This document shows, piece after piece, positions 1-9,268 of a stretch of DNA of 39,229 bases. The notes below the pieces were generated by a model. The model was given only the letters and a program-made list of their open reading frames with translations. It was not told where the DNA came from and did no database searches. A program made the translations under genes and the position numbers. The DNA comes from JBBKWH01 sp041165345 (GTDB lineage Bacteria; Pseudomonadota; Gammaproteobacteria; Pseudomonadales; Moraxellaceae), in the NCBI GenBank assembly GCA_041165345.1, contig JBEANQ010000004.1, positions 1 to 39,229 of the forward strand. Direction: 5' to 3'. How positions within the stretch are numbered: the stretch's first letter is position 1; the number at the start of each line of letters is the position of its first letter.

Positions 1-54
1 AAGGTTCGGAAAATCAAAAGACTACAGACTCTTTTAACCCTTAAGGAAGATACG

Positions 55-3000
55 ATGGCAATAGCATTTTGGAAGCGAAAAAAATCCGATAACGTAACTC
101 AAACTATCGAGACCAGTAAACATATATTGAAATTTAATCACATTGGAATCACCTATTCTTACGTCTCAAAGGCCGCAACTGATGATGACTTTTATTGGCA
201 AAGCCTTGAACAAGAAGGCCATGCTGACCTTCTTGATCATCAATATGTCTTACCGTGGCAAGAGCTATTTAAAATCATTCAAGACCCCGACCACCACAGC
301 GCACTCCCGCTGCTAAACCTACCTGCATCCAGCGACTTACGCCCGATGATTCGCAGTCAAGGCGCACTGTCAGACCCAGATTTTCAAATCACCCTCAGTG
401 GCTGGTGCGACGCAACGCGGCAAAAAACCAGTCAGAACGTCACTCGTACTGGCGCAATCCTAAATGTCGGCGGACAACTACAACTGCTGAGCGCAGCACG
501 TTGGCAACTGATTGAGGAAATCAGAGCCTTTAGCCGTTTGGGGTCACAAAAAACCCGTCAAGACAATCATCAATACTGGGGCAAAATCCGCCGCTTAGCC
601 AAACAAACACAGGCGAGCATGGATGATTTCCTACAAAAAACTATCGTTTTATCGCCCGAAACGCTACAACTCAACATGCGTCGCAATAACATCTTGAATG
701 ACGCAGTGATCGAAATACAACCAGAATTTGAAGACGCACCGCAGGACTGGATCAAAACCTTTGATCAATTCAACCAAGTGCAAGATCAATATAGTGTCAG
801 CTTGCCTGATGGTGGGATTGCCCACGTCATGATTACACCCGAGGTCAAAAGCGTCCTCAACGAAATCAAAAAAATGCCGAATCGGCGCGTCAGTGGCGAG
901 CGGGCGCAAACATTTTTACATAACCCGTATGCCCAACTTGGCGAAGAAGCGGCGGCTGTGATCAGTCCAGATAGCTTCGAAAAATCCAAGCAAGCGGCTG
1001 AGATTTTTAGCTACGACCTTCAGATAGAGATTCATCGTACTCAAGAAGGGCTATTTGAGTCGGCCACCTTAACACTCGACGAGCAATCAGAGCGGAATGC
1101 CCCCGCCATCACGCAAAAACTGGCACACCCTGAGCATGCACGTTACCTGTTGGCGGCCTACCACAAAGCGCATGGTCAGCTCAGTTGGGCGGGCTACGAT
1201 ATTCCATTATCGAGTGCAGTCCGTGCGCAGATCGACGTACTACAGCACGCCCTCGAACAACTTGATGCAGCGACCGCCGCTGCACAGGTCGCTGACGTGC
1301 TGGACTTGTCCAACTACAGTGATCGGGTGGTCGATATTGGCGCAAGACCTGTACTGTCACCGGAGTTTATTCAGCGCGATAGTGGCGAATCAGGCTGGTT
1401 GCCAGAACAAGTTGATGACTGGTTTAAGCAGATTGAAGCACACCTTTCGCCGGAACTAGCTGCACAAATTGAGCAGCGTATCCAGCAGGCCGAAAAAAAT
1501 CCGCAAACCTTGGTCGAACTGCCCCACTTGGAGCAGCCGCTCAGTCTTGCTGAAGCCAAAGCAGTGCAGCAACGGGTGCGACAGGCGTTAGAAGAGGACT
1601 CAACCAAACCAGCCGATGAAAGCGCAACCCTTGAACCACTTGAACCTGTTATAAAACCTGAACGCTCAGTGCTGATTATCGAGTCGAATCTTGATGAGAT
1701 GGACTACAGCACGCAACGCGCCCAGAAACTACACTTTGATCTTAAAAATCCACCTACAGCACGTTTGCCCAACTCATTTCGCAGTAGTGAATTTAGCCTC
1801 AAAGCCCATCAACTGACTGGCGTGGCATGGCTACAAAACCTGCATCGGTTTGCACCAGAGCAAATTAACGGCTGCTTACTTGCCGACGACATGGGACTTG
1901 GTAAAACCTTGCAGTTGTTATGCTTTATCGGTGAATACCTTGAGGCAACGCCTGACAAGAAACCCGTCTTGATCGTTGCGCCAGTATCACTGCTAGAAAA
2001 TTGGCAAGCAGAGGCCAATCGGTTCTTTAATAATCGTTTTGCCAAAATGCTCAGCTTATATGGCGATGCGGTTAAAATCCGTAAAATCCAAAAACATGCG
2101 ATCCCTAGTGACCTACAAGCGCGGGGCATCTGCAACTTACTCGAACATGGCTGGCGCGGTGATGCAGACATTGTGCTGACCACCTATGAAACGTTACGTG
2201 ATTTAGAGTTTTCGTTTGCGCGCGAACATTGGAGCATCATGGTTTGTGATGAGGCGCAAAAAATAAAAGTGCCCAGTGCCATGGTGACTCAGGCCGCCAA
2301 AGCACAACAAGCTGATTTTAAAATCGCCTGTACCGGCACACCGGTCGAAAACTCGTTGACCGATTTGTGGTGTCTGTTTGATTTTATTCAGGCGGGTCTT
2401 CTCGGCTCACTCAGGCAGTTTGGCAAAGATTATCGCCAGCCGATTGAACGCGCAGAGCAAAACAATGAAGACGCATTACAGCAATTACGCCAACTAATTG
2501 AGACGCAAATCTTACGGCGTATGAAGTCTGATGTCGCTGATCTGCCAGAAAAAATAGAAGTGAGGAATTGCAAAAACTTACCGATTTCAAACTTACAACA
2601 ACAGCTCTACGCCAACGTGGTCGCTGACTATCGCAAGGTCGGTGATGAGGATCGTGGACGAGCCATTCTAGGTGCATTGCATAAAATGCGTATGATCTGC
2701 GCCCATCCACTGCAAGTACAGCCCAGCGCATCGGAGCGGGAGTCACCCAAAGTGGCTTGGCTGATGAGCACCTTGGAACACATTAAAGCCAAGCAAGAAA
2801 AAGTAATTGTTTTTACTGAATTTCGTGAGATTCAGGCATTTTTACAACGGATCATCGGCCAGCGTTTTGGCTTGAGTGTCTCTACCGTTAATGGGGATAC
2901 CAGCGCAAATAGCAGCAAGGGTGGGATGACACGCCAGCGTTTGATTGATCAGTTTCAACAAAAATCTGGCTTTAACGTGATTATTTTATCGACCACGGCG

Positions 3001-3279
3001 GTCGGCTTCGGTGTCAACGTCCAACAAGCCAACCATGTGATTCATTACACGCGTTGCTGGAATCCAGCCAAAGAAGATCAAGCCACAGATCGCGCCTATC
3101 GAATTGGACAAGAAAAAGAAGTGTTTGTGTATTATCCGTCGATTTACTCCAGCCAATTTGACACGTTTGAAGTCAAGCTAGATCATTTGTTGGCAGACAA
3201 ACGTAAGCTCGCCGATGACATGCTGAACGGAACACCAGAGATATCGGCGAAAGAGCTAGCGGCACACGTTTTCAACTGA
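55..3279 (+). CDS. SNF2-family DEAD/DEAH-box helicase-like ATPase
   Basis: A 1074-residue protein with a complete Swi2/Snf2 ATPase core in its C-terminal half. Seen: the Q-motif region around residue 583, Walker A (ADDMGLGKT, about 610-618), a DEAQ box (about 732-735), motif III with TGTP near 760, a helicase-C half starting near 916, and the motif VI stretch with QATDRAYRIGQ near 1009-1019. The first 580 residues match nothing I recognise. SNF2 proteins translocate on duplex DNA and remodel protein-DNA complexes; the bacterial homologue RapA recycles RNA polymerase, but this N-terminus does not look like RapA, so the target is unknown. The start is supported by an AAGGAAG Shine-Dalgarno sequence at 43-49. 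It converges with nnr, leaving only 6 bases between stops. No methylase or nuclease partner lies downstream; the upstream side is outside the window. Confidence 0.85.
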   Translation: MAIAFWKRKKSDNVTQTIETSKHILKFNHIGITYSYVSKAATDDDFYWQSLEQEGHADLLDHQYVLPWQELFKIIQDPDHHSALPLLNLPASSDLRPMIRSQGALSDPDFQITLSGWCDATRQKTSQNVTRTGAILNVGGQLQLLSAARWQLIEEIRAFSRLGSQKTRQDNHQYWGKIRRLAKQTQASMDDFLQKTIVLSPETLQLNMRRNNILNDAVIEIQPEFEDAPQDWIKTFDQFNQVQDQYSVSLPDGGIAHVMITPEVKSVLNEIKKMPNRRVSGERAQTFLHNPYAQLGEEAAAVISPDSFEKSKQAAEIFSYDLQIEIHRTQEGLFESATLTLDEQSERNAPAITQKLAHPEHARYLLAAYHKAHGQLSWAGYDIPLSSAVRAQIDVLQHALEQLDAATAAAQVADVLDLSNYSDRVVDIGARPVLSPEFIQRDSGESGWLPEQVDDWFKQIEAHLSPELAAQIEQRIQQAEKNPQTLVELPHLEQPLSLAEAKAVQQRVRQALEEDSTKPADESATLEPLEPVIKPERSVLIIESNLDEMDYSTQRAQKLHFDLKNPPTARLPNSFRSSEFSLKAHQLTGVAWLQNLHRFAPEQINGCLLADDMGLGKTLQLLCFIGEYLEATPDKKPVLIVAPVSLLENWQAEANRFFNNRFAKMLSLYGDAVKIRKIQKHAIPSDLQARGICNLLEHGWRGDADIVLTTYETLRDLEFSFAREHWSIMVCDEAQKIKVPSAMVTQAAKAQQADFKIACTGTPVENSLTDLWCLFDFIQAGLLGSLRQFGKDYRQPIERAEQNNEDALQQLRQLIETQILRRMKSDVADLPEKIEVRNCKNLPISNLQQQLYANVVADYRKVGDEDRGRAILGALHKMRMICAHPLQVQPSASERESPKVAWLMSTLEHIKAKQEKVIVFTEFREIQAFLQRIIGQRFGLSVSTVNGDTSANSSKGGMTRQRLIDQFQQKSGFNVIILSTTAVGFGVNVQQANHVIHYTRCWNPAKEDQATDRAYRIGQEKEVFVYYPSIYSSQFDTFEVKLDHLLADKRKLADDMLNGTPEISAKELAAHVFN

Positions 3280-3285
3280 GTGTCG

Positions 3286-4794
3286 TCACCGCACCACCTG
3301 ACGAATACACGCCACCACATCCAGTGCGGTCATTCCCCTCTGTCCGTCTTGTGCGGCGACATCTCCGGCAGCGGCATGTAGGCACACCACGTCGATCAGG
3401 CGTAAATCGGGATATTGCGCCAACAACCCTGCGCCAAGACCAGCCAGTACATCGCCCATGCCACCTACGGCCATGCCCGCATTGCCCAACCCACAGACCG
3501 CCAAACCGCCAGCATCTAGCACCAACGAGCCTGCACCTTTAAGAACCCATTGACCACCATAACGCTCTTGTAGCTGCAAAATGGCTTCGTATCGGTCGGC
3601 TTCTACATCTGCGGGGCTGCAATCTAATAGGCGGGCGGCTTCACCGGCATGGGGAGTGCAGTGCCAATGGGCATTATTGCGCTGATACAGCGTGGGGTCG
3701 GTGTCGCGCAAATGATATAAAGCATCGGCGTCGACCAACACGGTTGGCAATGTTTGCGCATCTAACAAATACGGCAGCACACTTTGCCAGACCATTCTCC
3801 CCCAATAGCCACGACCTAACCCCATGCCAATCGCCACACTGTTAATGTGTGGCATGAGGGCTTGTAAGACTTCATCACGGTCTTCGGTTTCCATCTCTGC
3901 CGACAACCCCTGACTCATCACATGCGGACTACGCGCCAACAAGGCGCTAAGGTGCTGGGGCTGAGTCAATACCGAAATCTTGCCCGCACCCGCACGCACC
4001 GCAGCTTCAGCAGCCATGGTGACAGCGCCTCCCATGCCATCATCACCACCAATCAGCAAGACATGGCCATGGGTTCCCTTATGGCTATTGACCGCGCGCG
4101 GTACCAATACCGGTGGGCGCGTATGGTAGCGGGCAAAGACGGTCATGGTTTGATCGGGTGGCAACACCGCCAAAATATGCGTTTTTCCGGTGTAATTTTT
4201 GGCTTCGCCAGTCACTAAACCAGTTTTAAGCCCCAAGAAGCATAAGGTTTGGTCGGCCTCTACCGCGTAGCCTTGCCAGACTTCACCACGATCAGACTGC
4301 ACACCGCTCGGCACATCTAAGGCAATGACCAAGGGTTTGATGGCTGTTTTGGGTGTGCGTTTGGCGCGATTAATGGTTTCAATGGCTTGAGCATGAATAC
4401 CCACGGGCGCACGGTTTAAGCCAATACCAAAAATGGCGTCGATCACCACATCAACAGTGGGCAAATGCCCCGCAAAACTCTGTGATTTAACGCCCATACT
4501 GACCGCCGCCTGACGCGCCTGCTGGCTGTCATCACTTTGGCTGGCACCAAGGGTCAAGACCGACACCCGCCAGCCCGCCTGATGCAAATACGCCGCCACC
4601 AGCCAACCATCGCCGCCATTGTTGCCCGTGCCACAGACCACACAGGCCGACGATGCCAAGGCATGATGTGCCAGAATCCACTGCGCCGCAGCCCATGCGG
4701 CTTGCTGCATCAGGCCAAAAGACGTATTGCCTTGGGCAAACCAGCGTTGCTCCCATTGGCGAATTTGTTCAGTGCGATAAAGCATGGTGGGCAT
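3286..4794 (-). CDS. nnr: Bifunctional NAD(P)H-hydrate epimerase / ADP-dependent dehydratase
   Basis: Repairs NADHX and NADPHX, the hydrated damaged forms of the nicotinamide cofactors: the N-terminal half interconverts R and S epimers and the C-terminal half dehydrates the S form using ADP. Seen: an N-terminal YjeF_N domain with the GTGNNGGDG loop at residues 55-63, then DAIFGIG and DVPSG motifs. The C-terminal ribokinase-like domain begins near 235 with HKGTHGHVLLIGG, includes PHAGEAARLL, and ends with the GNAGMAVGGMGDVLAG nucleotide motif. At 502 residues it is close to E. coli YjeF. It is divergent from queG, the same arrangement as E. coli yjeF/yjeS, but tsaE, often downstream, is absent here. 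The ATG at 4794 is used; an internal ATG three codons later is an alternative. Confidence 0.95.
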   Translation of the reverse strand: MPTMLYRTEQIRQWEQRWFAQGNTSFGLMQQAAWAAAQWILAHHALASSACVVCGTGNNGGDGWLVAAYLHQAGWRVSVLTLGASQSDDSQQARQAAVSMGVKSQSFAGHLPTVDVVIDAIFGIGLNRAPVGIHAQAIETINRAKRTPKTAIKPLVIALDVPSGVQSDRGEVWQGYAVEADQTLCFLGLKTGLVTGEAKNYTGKTHILAVLPPDQTMTVFARYHTRPPVLVPRAVNSHKGTHGHVLLIGGDDGMGGAVTMAAEAAVRAGAGKISVLTQPQHLSALLARSPHVMSQGLSAEMETEDRDEVLQALMPHINSVAIGMGLGRGYWGRMVWQSVLPYLLDAQTLPTVLVDADALYHLRDTDPTLYQRNNAHWHCTPHAGEAARLLDCSPADVEADRYEAILQLQERYGGQWVLKGAGSLVLDAGGLAVCGLGNAGMAVGGMGDVLAGLGAGLLAQYPDLRLIDVVCLHAAAGDVAAQDGQRGMTALDVVACIRQVVR

Positions 4795-4830
4795 GGCGAC
4801 AATCCTGTCTGATCAAGGGGCGGCGGGACA

Positions 4831-4859
4831 TTGGTTTTCACTGACCTTGCAGCTACACT
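4831..4859 (+). promoter_or_regulatory. Candidate sigma-70 promoter for queG
   Basis: TTGGTT (4831-4836), a 17-base spacer, and TACACT (4854-4859). Transcription would begin near 4866, which argues for the ATG at 4893 as the queG start rather than the upstream TTG. Inferred from consensus only. Confidence 0.4.
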
Positions 4860-4892
4860 GCGGCCTTGTTGAATCATCAGCCGACGGTGTCG

Positions 4893-6008
4893 ATGTCTCG
4901 CTCGCCAAAACCTATTGTGGTGTATGACCTGAGCTTACGCGATGATCCCGTTCAGCTCAAAGCATGGATTATTCAACAAGCACTTGATTTGGGGTTTTCG
5001 GCCTGTGGCATTGCCCATCCCGACACACGTGACCAGCTGCCCCATTTGCAACAATTTTTGGCCGATGGCTTTGCTGGCGAAATGGCTTATTTAGGCCAAA
5101 ACCTTGATAAACGTGCCAATCCGACCTTATTGGTTGACGGCACTTGCTCGGTGATTAGTGTCCGTATGGACTATTTGGCCGCAGCCGCACCACATCGCTA
5201 TGTTCCCGACCAACCCAATCACGCCATTATTGCCCGTTATGCACGCGGACGGGACTACCACAAAGTGGTTCGCGCACGGCTCAAGCAATTGGCACAACGC
5301 ATTGAGGCACGCATCGGTCCAATCCTGTCACGCCCCTTCACCGACTCTGCCCCGATATTTGAAAAAAGCCTTGCCCAAAGCGCAGGTCTGGGCTGGACGG
5401 GCAAACATACCCTGCTGATTCATCAAAAAAATGGCTCATTCTTTTTTTTGGGTGAACTCCTCACCGACCTCGCACTTGCCCCAGACACACCAGCCACCGC
5501 CCATTGTGGGTCTTGCACGGCCTGTATCGACATCTGTCCGACCCAAGCGATTGTTGCCCCCTATCGGCTTGATGCGCGGCGTTGTATTGCTTATCTCACC
5601 ATTGAATACCAAGGCGTGATTCCGGTTGAGCTGCGTCGTGGCATTGGCAATCGGGTGTTTGGTTGTGATGACTGCCAATTGATTTGTCCTTGGAATAGTT
5701 TTGCAAAACTATCAGCTGAAATCGATTTTCAGGCGCGTCATCAACTCGACCACATCCGTTTGCTTGACCTATGGGCGTGGACAGAAGACGACTTTTTAAC
5801 CCGTACTGAAGGCAGCCCGATTCGACGAACCGGCTATATCGGCCTGATGCGTAATGTGGCGATTGGGCTGGGCAACGCCCCGTTTGACCCCGCTATTGTT
5901 GCGGCATTACAGGCCAAACGCGACACACACGGCGATCTGGTCGCCGAGCATGTCGACTGGGCAATCGCCGAGCACATAAAAAAATCAAAAACCTTTGATT
6001 TATTATAA
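4893..6008 (+). CDS. queG: Epoxyqueuosine reductase QueG
   Basis: Cobalamin-dependent iron-sulfur enzyme that makes the last step of queuosine synthesis, reducing epoxyqueuosine in the wobble position of tRNAs with GUN anticodons. Seen: two ferredoxin-like cysteine clusters, CGSCTACIDICP near residue 205 and CDDCQLICPW near 258, and the FTDSAPIFEKSLA segment near 150 that holds the proposed catalytic Asp in this family. From the ATG at 4893 the protein is 371 residues, near the E. coli length of 379. The frame stays open back to a TTG at 4866, but a promoter candidate places the transcription start about there. The last dozen codons become AT-rich and end inside a 10-base direct repeat (5999-6008 and 6014-6023) bordering the AT-rich insert downstream. 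Confidence 0.95.
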   Translation: MSRSPKPIVVYDLSLRDDPVQLKAWIIQQALDLGFSACGIAHPDTRDQLPHLQQFLADGFAGEMAYLGQNLDKRANPTLLVDGTCSVISVRMDYLAAAAPHRYVPDQPNHAIIARYARGRDYHKVVRARLKQLAQRIEARIGPILSRPFTDSAPIFEKSLAQSAGLGWTGKHTLLIHQKNGSFFFLGELLTDLALAPDTPATAHCGSCTACIDICPTQAIVAPYRLDARRCIAYLTIEYQGVIPVELRRGIGNRVFGCDDCQLICPWNSFAKLSAEIDFQARHQLDHIRLLDLWAWTEDDFLTRTEGSPIRRTGYIGLMRNVAIGLGNAPFDPAIVAALQAKRDTHGDLVAEHVDWAIAEHIKKSKTFDLL

Positions 6009-6144
6009 ATATTTTTATTATAATGCAAATATGAATACCAACTCAGCTTGGATCATACTACTCAAGATCAATCGACATAGCAGCAAAAATGCTGATATGT
6101 ATCTTGTCTTTATCTATCACTCCCCACCAGATAGCGTGACGTAA

Positions 6145-7806
6145 ATGCAAAAACACCTAGACCACACTCATCAGAATTTCATAAAACATGAAAATCTACC
6201 ATTTTATATATTAAGCATCATCTTAATTACTGTATTTTTTTTAAGTGCATGGGTTGCAGATGATGCATATATTACCTTCAGAACCATCGATCATTTTTGG
6301 CAAGGCTATGGTTTGCGCTGGAATATTGATGAGCGCGTTCAAACATATACTCACCCCCTGTGGATGCTACTACTCAGCATCATTGGATATCCATTTCAAG
6401 AGCTATTTTATAGCAGCTTAGCACTAAGTTTTATTTGTTTAATTAGCATGCTCATGCTATTTTTTAAGTTCAAAAATAGTATATCTTGGCTTTCGATTGG
6501 CCTGCTGACACTTCTTTCCTCAAAAGCATTTGTCGACTACACAAGTTCAGGTCTTGAAAATCCGCTGCTTCATCTATTAACTTGCTGCTTGGTTGCTTAT
6601 AGCCTCATAAGAAAAGAACCCCATTTAACCATTATATCTATGTTTTTTAGTTTGTTTTTTATCACACGCATAGACAGCATCATTTTTATATCACCCATCC
6701 TTATTCTATTTATCTATCAAACATATCAAAAACATGGCTTTTTCACATCAGTCAAAAGAACAGCAGCCGGATCATTACCCGCTATTATATGGCTATTTTT
6801 TGCTGTGTACTATTATGGCTCTGCTATTCCAAATACTGCATGGGCAAAACTGAATCATGGCATTGGTCGCAGTCAACTTGTTGGCCAAGGATTAGATTAT
6901 ATTGTGGAAAACATTATACATGACCCTATCACCCTCATCATTATTATTGGAGGGATGATTTTTTTTGCAAGATCAAAAAACAAAATTAAAAAAGCCATTT
7001 CAATTGGATTGTTTCTAAATATAGCATATCTTGTCTGGATTGGGGCAGACTATATGTATGGAAGATTTTTAAGCAACCTTTTAATATGTGTGATCGCAGT
7101 ACAAATCTTCGACCCAAAAACACCTCCTCTTAAACAGCGTTATCTCAACATATGTAGCATCGTGACCATAATTACCATTACTTTAAATATGCACAACTGG
7201 ACACCAAATTTTAGTCAAACCTTTATTACTTCTAATGGCATGGCTGATGAGCGTGGTTATTATTACAAGACCAATGGATTAATACCAAATCTCATTTACA
7301 AAGATCACATAAACTATAGTTCGTACTCATGGATGTCTGACTTAAAAGACACCAAGCCAAATACTGTCATCACAAAACCAAATATTGGAATGTTTGGCTA
7401 CCTCTCACCAAACACGACTCACATTATTGATAATTTAGCACTATCTGATCCTTTCTTGGCTCAGCACCCTATGCGGCTTGGTTATTGGAGAATAGGTCAC
7501 CATGAGCGCTGGGTTTCTCAAGAATATATTGAATCTGTAAAATCACATCAAAATCTGCTCACAACGCCACAAGAGCATAAAATTCTCGATGACATTTGGC
7601 TTTTAAGCCGTGCACCACTCAACACCCCTGCACGTTGGGGAGCAATTATACGCTTACATACCGGCGCGTTACGACGACTCTCATATGAAAGTTTTATGTG
7701 TTGCTATCCACATTTTCCATTAACTCAGCAAATTAATGATCATCGCATATGGATTAATCAAGACATTTTACGACCCGCAGAAAAGCAACTCTTTTTTAAA
7801 CATTAA
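6145..7806 (+). CDS. GT-C superfamily integral membrane glycosyltransferase (AftB-like)
   Basis: A 553-residue protein with roughly ten hydrophobic spans in the first 350 residues and a soluble C-terminal part. Seen: an acidic pair in the first periplasmic loop (WVADDAYITFR, DD at 39-40) followed by GYGLRWN and ERVQTYTHPLW (63-73). This signature is typical of polyprenyl-phosphate-sugar-dependent GT-C transferases and resembles mycobacterial AftB and related bacterial proteins from surface-polysaccharide loci. Donor and acceptor are unknown. The gene is strikingly AT-rich (13 G/C in the 60 bases from 6961), unlike every neighbour, suggesting acquisition from elsewhere. It stands alone, with no sugar-nucleotide or lipid-carrier genes beside it. 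There is no clear Shine-Dalgarno sequence before the ATG. A perfect hairpin follows the stop. Confidence 0.65.
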   Translation: MQKHLDHTHQNFIKHENLPFYILSIILITVFFLSAWVADDAYITFRTIDHFWQGYGLRWNIDERVQTYTHPLWMLLLSIIGYPFQELFYSSLALSFICLISMLMLFFKFKNSISWLSIGLLTLLSSKAFVDYTSSGLENPLLHLLTCCLVAYSLIRKEPHLTIISMFFSLFFITRIDSIIFISPILILFIYQTYQKHGFFTSVKRTAAGSLPAIIWLFFAVYYYGSAIPNTAWAKLNHGIGRSQLVGQGLDYIVENIIHDPITLIIIIGGMIFFARSKNKIKKAISIGLFLNIAYLVWIGADYMYGRFLSNLLICVIAVQIFDPKTPPLKQRYLNICSIVTIITITLNMHNWTPNFSQTFITSNGMADERGYYYKTNGLIPNLIYKDHINYSSYSWMSDLKDTKPNTVITKPNIGMFGYLSPNTTHIIDNLALSDPFLAQHPMRLGYWRIGHHERWVSQEYIESVKSHQNLLTTPQEHKILDDIWLLSRAPLNTPARWGAIIRLHTGALRRLSYESFMCCYPHFPLTQQINDHRIWINQDILRPAEKQLFFKH

Positions 7807-7818
7807 ATTAAATGGATA

Positions 7819-7849
7819 AGACCTGATGAGTAACATACTCATCAGGTCT
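7819..7849. terminator. Perfect 13-bp hairpin between convergent genes
   Basis: Arms 7819-7831 and 7837-7849 are exact reverse complements around the 5-base loop AACAT. It lies between the stops of the glycosyltransferase and fabF, so it can act on both transcripts. Neither side has a proper T-tract, so it may be a 3'-end stabilising stem rather than a classical intrinsic terminator. Confidence 0.5.
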
Positions 7850-7861
7850 GAACACATGATC

Positions 7862-9106
7862 TCAGAACCGACTCAACACCAATGAGCCATTGGTACCGCC
7901 AAAGCCAAACGAGTTTGACATGGCATGACGAATGGTCATGGGTCGCGCCGTGTGCGGCACATAATCCAAACGACAGGCAGGGTCTGGGTCATTTAAATTA
8001 ATGGTCGGTGGAGCGATTTGGTCACGCAAGGCCAGCACACAAAAAATCGCCTCGACTGCCCCCGCCGCCCCCAACAAATGCCCTGTCATTGATTTGGTCG
8101 AGCTGACCGCTACTCGCTGGGCATCTGCGCCAAATAAGGTCTCTATTGCTTGTGATTCGGCTTTATCACCTGCCGGTGTGCTGGTGCCATGCGCATTGAT
8201 GTAGTCAATATCGGCCACACTGAGCTGTGCATCACGCAGGGCATTTTTCATGGCCAGTGCTGCACCTTCGCCGTTTTCGGGGGGGGCGGTAATGTGGCTG
8301 GCATCGTCACTCATGCCAAAGCCGGTCAGTTCGGCCAAAATGGTCGCGCCACGCGCTTGGGCATGAGCCAACGACTCCAGCACCATGACACCTGCACCAT
8401 CGCCCAGCACAAAGCCGTCACGGTTGACATCAAACGGACGGCTGGCCGTGGTTGGGTCGTCATTGCGGGTCGACAGCGCCTGCATGGCCGAAAACCCGCC
8501 AATGCCCAACGGACTTGAAGACTTTTCTGAGCCGCCAGCCACCATGACATCTGCGTCACCGTAAGCAATCAAGCGTGCAGCTAAGCCTATCGAGTGCGTT
8601 GACGTGGTGCAGGCGGTGGCCGTCGCCAAGTTAGGACCACGCAAGCCAAACCGAATCGCCAGCAGACCTGCGGTCATGTTAATGATTGAACCTGGCACAA
8701 AAAACGGGGAGATTCGACGCGGACCTTGGGCGGTTAAGGTGGCATGGTTGTCTTCAATCATGGGTAATCCGCCAATACCCGAGCCAATAAAAACCCCGAT
8801 ACGGTCGCAATCCAGATTGGTAAGGCTACTGTCGTTGAGGCCAGCCTGCTGCATGGCCTGAATGGCAGCGGCTAACCCATACTGGACAAAGGTGTCATAG
8901 CGGCGGGCATCTTTGGCGGGCAAATACGGCGATGGGTCAAAACCTTCAATGGTGGCGGCAATTTGTGCCCGATATCCCGTTGCATCAAAATGGGTAATAG
9001 GCTTGACGCCACTACGCCCTGCCAGCACACCTGACCAACTTGATGCCACATCCAATCCCAGTGGACTGACCATGCCCAAGCCTGTAATGACCACCCGCTG
9101 TTTCAT
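7862..9106 (-). CDS. fabF: Beta-ketoacyl-ACP synthase II FabF
   Basis: Condensing enzyme that extends acyl-ACP with malonyl-ACP in type II fatty-acid elongation; FabF is the form linked to temperature control of unsaturated chains. Seen: the thiolase-fold start (VVITGLGMVSPLG), the nucleophile Cys166 in TATACTTSTHSIG, the first catalytic His in HGTSTPAGD (about 306), the second His in GHLLGAAG (about 343), and NSFGFGGTN at the C-terminus. 414 residues matches the family. It is last in the rpmF-plsX-fabDG-acpP-fabF cluster, separated from acpP by 162 bases that hold an intrinsic terminator, so it may depend on read-through or its own promoter. Confidence 0.96.
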   Translation of the reverse strand: MKQRVVITGLGMVSPLGLDVASSWSGVLAGRSGVKPITHFDATGYRAQIAATIEGFDPSPYLPAKDARRYDTFVQYGLAAAIQAMQQAGLNDSSLTNLDCDRIGVFIGSGIGGLPMIEDNHATLTAQGPRRISPFFVPGSIINMTAGLLAIRFGLRGPNLATATACTTSTHSIGLAARLIAYGDADVMVAGGSEKSSSPLGIGGFSAMQALSTRNDDPTTASRPFDVNRDGFVLGDGAGVMVLESLAHAQARGATILAELTGFGMSDDASHITAPPENGEGAALAMKNALRDAQLSVADIDYINAHGTSTPAGDKAESQAIETLFGADAQRVAVSSTKSMTGHLLGAAGAVEAIFCVLALRDQIAPPTINLNDPDPACRLDYVPHTARPMTIRHAMSNSFGFGGTNGSLVLSRF

Positions 9107-9226
9107 GCTGCCCCTGCCCCTAACTCAATCGTTGGAATAAAAAACATCGTCCCGAGTATGCCAGAGTCATTCGACAGCACCATGACACCACTGCGCGTAA
9201 AAACAGCAATTACAATACCAAGGCAC

Positions 9227-9255
9227 AAAAAAACCGCAGAGGCTGCGGTTTTTTT
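9227..9255 (-). terminator. Intrinsic terminator downstream of acpP
   Basis: CCGCAG (9234-9239), loop AGG, CTGCGG (9243-9248), flanked by A7 and T7, so the stem can extend and a U-run follows on the minus transcript. It lies 13 bases beyond the acpP stop and before fabF, consistent with an abundant short acpP mRNA. Being symmetric, it could also stop plus-strand transcription. Confidence 0.8.
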
Positions 9256-9268
9256 GTTGCCCACTCAA

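Noticed and set aside
55..3279. SNF2 gene as part of a DISARM-like or other defence system
   Set aside because: No methylase, nuclease or phospholipase-D gene is next to it within the window; the downstream genes are cofactor repair and tRNA modification.
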